A stretch of DNA of 9,093 bases from Bacteroidales bacterium (GTDB lineage: Bacteria > Bacteroidota > Bacteroidia > Bacteroidales > JAFGXI01). The stretch is taken from assembly GCA_026985625.1 (NCBI GenBank), contig JALSQC010000285.1, positions 1-9,093 of the forward strand. Direction: 5' to 3'. The notes beneath the pieces are model-generated. The model saw nothing but the letters and a program-made list of their open reading frames with translations. It did no database searches and was not told where the DNA came from. A program made the translations under genes and the position numbers. Each line of letters opens with the position of its first letter. The stretch's first letter is position 1. Positions 7,682 through 9,093 of the stretch are shown here, one piece after another.

Positions 7682-8989
7682 ATGAGTAATTTGGTAGCAA
7701 TAGTTGGGCGTCCTAATGTAGGCAAATCGACGCTTTTTAATAGATTAACAGCAACAAAACATGCTATTGTTGACGAAATAAGCGGTGTTACCCGCGACCG
7801 CCATTATGGAAAATCTGATTGGAACGGATACGATTTTTCAGTAATAGATACAGGAGGTTATATAGTAAACTCAGATGATGTTTTTGAAAACGAAATACGA
7901 AAACAAGTTCTTTTAGCTATTGACGAATCAGATGTTATACTTTTTTTGGTAGATGTTACCACAGGAATTACAGACATGGATATAGAGATAGCCGATATAT
8001 TACGAAAATCTAATAAAAACGTTTTACTTGTTGTTAACAAAGTAGATAATACCGAACGACAATATGCGGCCAACGAGTTTTATTCTTTGGGTTTAGGAGA
8101 TTTATTTATGATATCATCGACAAATGGTAGCGGAACAGGCGATTTGCTCGATAAAGTAATATCTTATTTTCCCGAGAAAGAAATTGATAATTCAGATGAT
8201 GATATTCCTAAATTTGCAATAGTAGGTCGTCCAAATGTAGGTAAATCGTCGTTAATAAATGCATTAATTGGCGAAGACAGAAATATTGTTACTCCAATAT
8301 CTGGAACAACGCGAGATTCTATTAATACCAGATACAAAAAATTTGGATACGATTTTATTTTGATAGATACTGCAGGTTTGCGAAAAAAAACAAAGGTTAA
8401 CGAAAATCTTGAATTTTATTCGGTAATGAGGTCGGTGCGTTCAATAGAATATTCTGATGTTTGCCTGTTATTAATAGATGCTACACAAGGAATAGAAACA
8501 CAAGATGTTAATATTTTTGGTATTATACAAAGAAATAAAAAAGGTTTGGTAATTTTGGTAAATAAATGGGACCTTGTTGATAAAGATACTCATACTACAA
8601 AACAATTTGAGGAAGCAATATACGAAAGAATAGCTCCTTTTAAAGATGTGCCTGTAATTTTTACGTCGGCTCTTACAAAACAAAGAATTTATAAGGTTTT
8701 GGAAACAGCAATATCGGTTTATAAAAACCGAAATAAACGAATAAAAACATCGGAACTTAACGAGTATATGCAAGCTGTTATATCTGCTTATAATCCACCG
8801 GCTGTTAAGGGAAAGTATATTAAAATAAAATATGTTACGCAATTACCTACAAAAACTCCAACATTTGCATTTTATTGTAATTTGCCACAATATATCAAAG
8901 CTCCGTATAAACGTTATCTCGAGAATAAATTACGCGAGAAATATAATTTTACCGGAGTTCCGATACAAATATTTTTTAGAAAAAAATAA
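7682..8989 (+). CDS. der: Ribosome-assembly GTPase Der (EngA)
   Basis: Der is an essential tandem GTPase that binds the 50S ribosomal subunit during late assembly. The 435 residues give two complete G domains and a C-terminal KH-like domain, the usual length. G domain 1 has the P-loop GRPNVGKS (9-16), T37 in switch I (GVTRDR), DTGG (56-59) and NKVD (119-122). G domain 2 has GRPNVGKS (182-189), T210 (SGTTRDS), DTAG (229-232), NKWD (294-297) and a TSA G5 motif (328-330). The acidic linker NSDDDIP (170-176) separates them. The KH-like domain spans about 350-435 and ends in the basic FFRKK. The ATG at 7682 begins 3 bases after the channel gene stop; the N-terminal MSNLVAIVGRP fits the family exactly. 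No Shine-Dalgarno sequence is present, so translation may depend on ribosomes finishing the preceding gene. Confidence 0.98.
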   Translation: MSNLVAIVGRPNVGKSTLFNRLTATKHAIVDEISGVTRDRHYGKSDWNGYDFSVIDTGGYIVNSDDVFENEIRKQVLLAIDESDVILFLVDVTTGITDMDIEIADILRKSNKNVLLVVNKVDNTERQYAANEFYSLGLGDLFMISSTNGSGTGDLLDKVISYFPEKEIDNSDDDIPKFAIVGRPNVGKSSLINALIGEDRNIVTPISGTTRDSINTRYKKFGYDFILIDTAGLRKKTKVNENLEFYSVMRSVRSIEYSDVCLLLIDATQGIETQDVNIFGIIQRNKKGLVILVNKWDLVDKDTHTTKQFEEAIYERIAPFKDVPVIFTSALTKQRIYKVLETAISVYKNRNKRIKTSELNEYMQAVISAYNPPAVKGKYIKIKYVTQLPTKTPTFAFYCNLPQYIKAPYKRYLENKLREKYNFTGVPIQIFFRKK

Positions 8990-9004
8990 ATTATAAAAAA
9001 ACAT

Positions 9005-9036
9005 AATCCTAACAGGTTTTAAAACCTGTTAGGATT
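9005..9036. repeat. Perfect 32-bp palindrome downstream of der
   Basis: The half-site AATCCTAACAGGTTTT (9005-9020) is followed without spacer by its exact reverse complement (9021-9036). As RNA it folds into a stem of up to 14 pairs with a TTTTAAAA apex. It starts 16 bases after the der stop. On the plus strand it is followed by TGTTGATAAA, a poor U-tract. On the minus strand it is followed, after three bases, by seven T's (complement of 8995-9001), so it resembles a terminator better in that direction. CCTAACAGG-type palindromes are, from memory, frequent dispersed intergenic elements in Bacteroidota genomes; a repeat-family assignment is inference. Confidence 0.85.
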
Positions 9037-9068
9037 TGTTGATAAAAAAAACCGAGATTTTATTTTTG
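9035..9068 (+). promoter_or_regulatory. Possible promoter for a gene beyond the window end
   Basis: TATTTTTG at 9061-9068 fits the Bacteroidota -7 word TAnnTTTG, and TTG at 9039-9041 stands 19 bases upstream, within the usual 19-21 base spacing of the -33 element (TTTG at 9035-9038 is 22 bases away). The pair overlaps the hairpin at 9047-9074. Such words are common by chance in AT-rich DNA and no downstream start codon is in view, so this is weakly supported. Confidence 0.3.
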
Positions 9069-9074
9069 GTTTTT
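9047..9074. terminator. Possible bidirectional intrinsic terminator after der
   Basis: AAAAACC (9047-9053) pairs with GGTTTTT (9068-9074). On the plus-strand RNA the stem extends inward to 11 pairs with two G-U wobbles (9054/9067 and 9056/9065), leaving a six-base loop, but the trailing U-tract is only five bases and lies within the right arm. On the minus strand the arm runs into eight T's (complement of 9044-9051). It could end the ribH-mscS-der transcript and also that of a convergent gene beyond the window. The stem is AU-rich with only two G-C pairs, so strength is uncertain. Confidence 0.5.
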
Positions 9075-9093
9075 ATAAAAATATTTGTTACAT

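Noticed and set aside
1..9093. Mobile elements, CRISPR arrays, tRNA or rRNA genes, phage or defence genes
   Set aside because: No transposase-like or integrase-like protein, no spaced direct repeats, and no tRNA-like cloverleaf or rRNA sequence were seen on either strand; the non-coding gaps are too short to hide them.

Overview
The window is an AT-rich stretch of a Bacteroidota chromosome. It most resembles the order Bacteroidales, judging from the RpoB and RpoC sequences, a DUF3467 gene directly behind rpoC, start codons without Shine-Dalgarno sequences, and TAnnTTTG-type promoter words. The genus cannot be told from the sequence. All genes lie on the plus strand, use the standard genetic code and are tightly packed. 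Nothing mobile, no RNA gene and no CRISPR array is visible, and no gap between genes exceeds 300 bases.

Region 1 (1-6166) is the end of the RNA polymerase large-subunit operon. It holds the C-terminal 501 codons of rpoB (the 5' part lies before the window), an AT-rich hairpin in the 61-base rpoB-rpoC gap, complete rpoC (1424 codons), and a 105-codon DUF3467 gene 6 bases behind rpoC. A strong intrinsic terminator at 6171-6213 closes the operon.

Region 2 (6214-8989) is a second plus-strand unit with a probable promoter near 6308-6315. It contains ribH (lumazine synthase, riboflavin pathway), an MscS-type mechanosensitive channel gene, and der/engA (double GTPase for 50S ribosome assembly). The gaps are 17 and 3 bases, so the three genes are probably co-transcribed although their functions are unrelated.

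Region 3 (8990-9093) is non-coding. It carries a perfect 32-bp palindrome, a second hairpin that could terminate transcription in either direction, and a promoter-like word pair overlapping that hairpin.

This is mostly core housekeeping DNA and I found no new defence or mobile system. The points most worth a second look are the uncharacterised DUF3467 protein made from the RNA polymerase operon, the perfect palindrome after der, the hairpin between rpoB and rpoC, and a strong codon-context bias that reduces TGA across codon junctions.
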